39,490 bases of DNA. It comes from Salimicrobium album. Its GTDB lineage: Bacteria; Bacillota; Bacilli; Bacillales; Halobacillaceae. Location: NCBI RefSeq assembly GCF_900107115.1, contig NZ_FNOS01000011.1, positions 1 to 39,490 of the forward strand, written 5' to 3'. Every line of letters starts with the position of its first letter. The stretch's first letter is position 1. Both the position numbers and the translations under genes were made by a program. This document shows positions 39,224 through 39,490 of the stretch, one piece after another. The notes beneath the pieces were generated by a model that saw only the letters and a program-made list of their open reading frames with translations, made no database searches and was not told the origin of the DNA.

Positions 39224-39490
39224 TTTATGGAGAGTTTGATCCTGGCTCAGGACGAACGCTGGCGGCGTGCCTAATACATGCAAGTCGAGCGCGGGAAGCG
39301 AGCAGAAGCCCTTCGGGGCGGACGCTCGTGGAACGAGCGGCGGACGGGTGAGTAACACGTGGGCAACCTGCCTGTAAGACCGGAATAACCCCGGGAAACC
39401 GGGGCTAATGCCGGATAACCCAACGGTTCTCCTGAACCGATGGTAAAAGGATGGCTTCTTGCTATCGCTTACAGATGGGCCCGCGGCGCA
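39224..39490 (+). rRNA. rrs: 16S rRNA, 5' part (continues beyond window)
   Basis: GAGAGTTTGATCCTGGCTCAG with GACGAACGCTGGCGGCGTGC starts a Firmicute 16S. The mature 5' end is placed at about 39224 by analogy with B. subtilis. The V1 region and GTAACACGTGGGCAACCTGCC are Bacillaceae-like. Only the first ~267 bases are in the window; short frames inside it are not genes. Confidence 0.97.

Noticed and set aside
39166-39351. 61-codon frame at the right end
   Set aside because: It lies in the rRNA leader and the 16S gene.

Overview
The window is a chromosomal core segment of a low-to-mid G+C Bacillaceae-type Firmicute. It begins inside the 3' part of a 5S rRNA gene and ends inside the 5' part of the next 16S rRNA gene, so it is the complete stretch between two rRNA operons in the same orientation. 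Gene order follows the Bacillus subtilis yaaO-to-lysS region closely (comparison from memory). Protein matches and the 16S start fit a halophilic bacillus of the Halobacillus/Salimicrobium kind. The genus is an inference with low confidence.

Layout: (1) 1-5370: 5S end, terminators, then one operon yaaO-tmk-darA-yaaR-holB-ricT-yabA. (2) 5400-7605: trmN6-yazA-rsmI, convergent with abrB, sharing one bidirectional terminator. (3) 7796-12814: metS, tatD, an unrecognised 84-residue ORF, rnmV-rsmA. (4) 12808-13111: a tandem array of 123-bp hairpin repeats, ending just upstream of the veg promoter. (5) 13114-23388: veg, ispE, purR, spoVG, glmU-prs, ctc (with a sigma-B-type promoter), pth, mfd. (6) 23456-27778: a SpoVB/YabM-type flippase gene, yabN, rqcP, divIC, yabR. 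(7) 27783-28025: tRNA-Glu and tRNA-Met on the minus strand. (8) 28195-34076: tilS-hpt, ftsH, coaX-hslO. (9) 34081-34484: a second array of the same repeats, ending at the cysK promoter. (10) 34487-38929: cysK, folP-folB-folK, lysS. (11) 38989-39490: tandem rRNA promoters, boxB/boxA leader and 16S start.

The genes cover nucleotide supply and DNA replication/repair (tmk, holB, yabA, prs, purR, hpt, mfd), rRNA/tRNA maturation and translation quality control (rsmI, rsmA, rnmV, trmN6, tilS, metS, lysS, pth, ctc, rqcP), wall and division (glmU, divIC, yabM), proteostasis (ftsH, hslO), cofactors and amino acids (coaX, folate genes, cysK, ispE), and regulators (darA, ricT, abrB, spoVG, veg).

Two things stand out. 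First, the sporulation genes that B. subtilis carries inside this same synteny block (csfB, yabG, sspF, fin, spoVT, yabP, yabQ, spoIIE and others) are all absent, while their neighbours are kept in order. This suggests an asporogenous lineage. Degenerate Spo0A-box-like and sigma-H-like sites remain at abrB and spoVG. Second, there is a repeat family with an exact 123-bp period whose units fold into ~100-nt nested hairpins. The stems differ between units but change on both arms together, and both arrays end in the same short sequence containing the -35 hexamer of the downstream gene.
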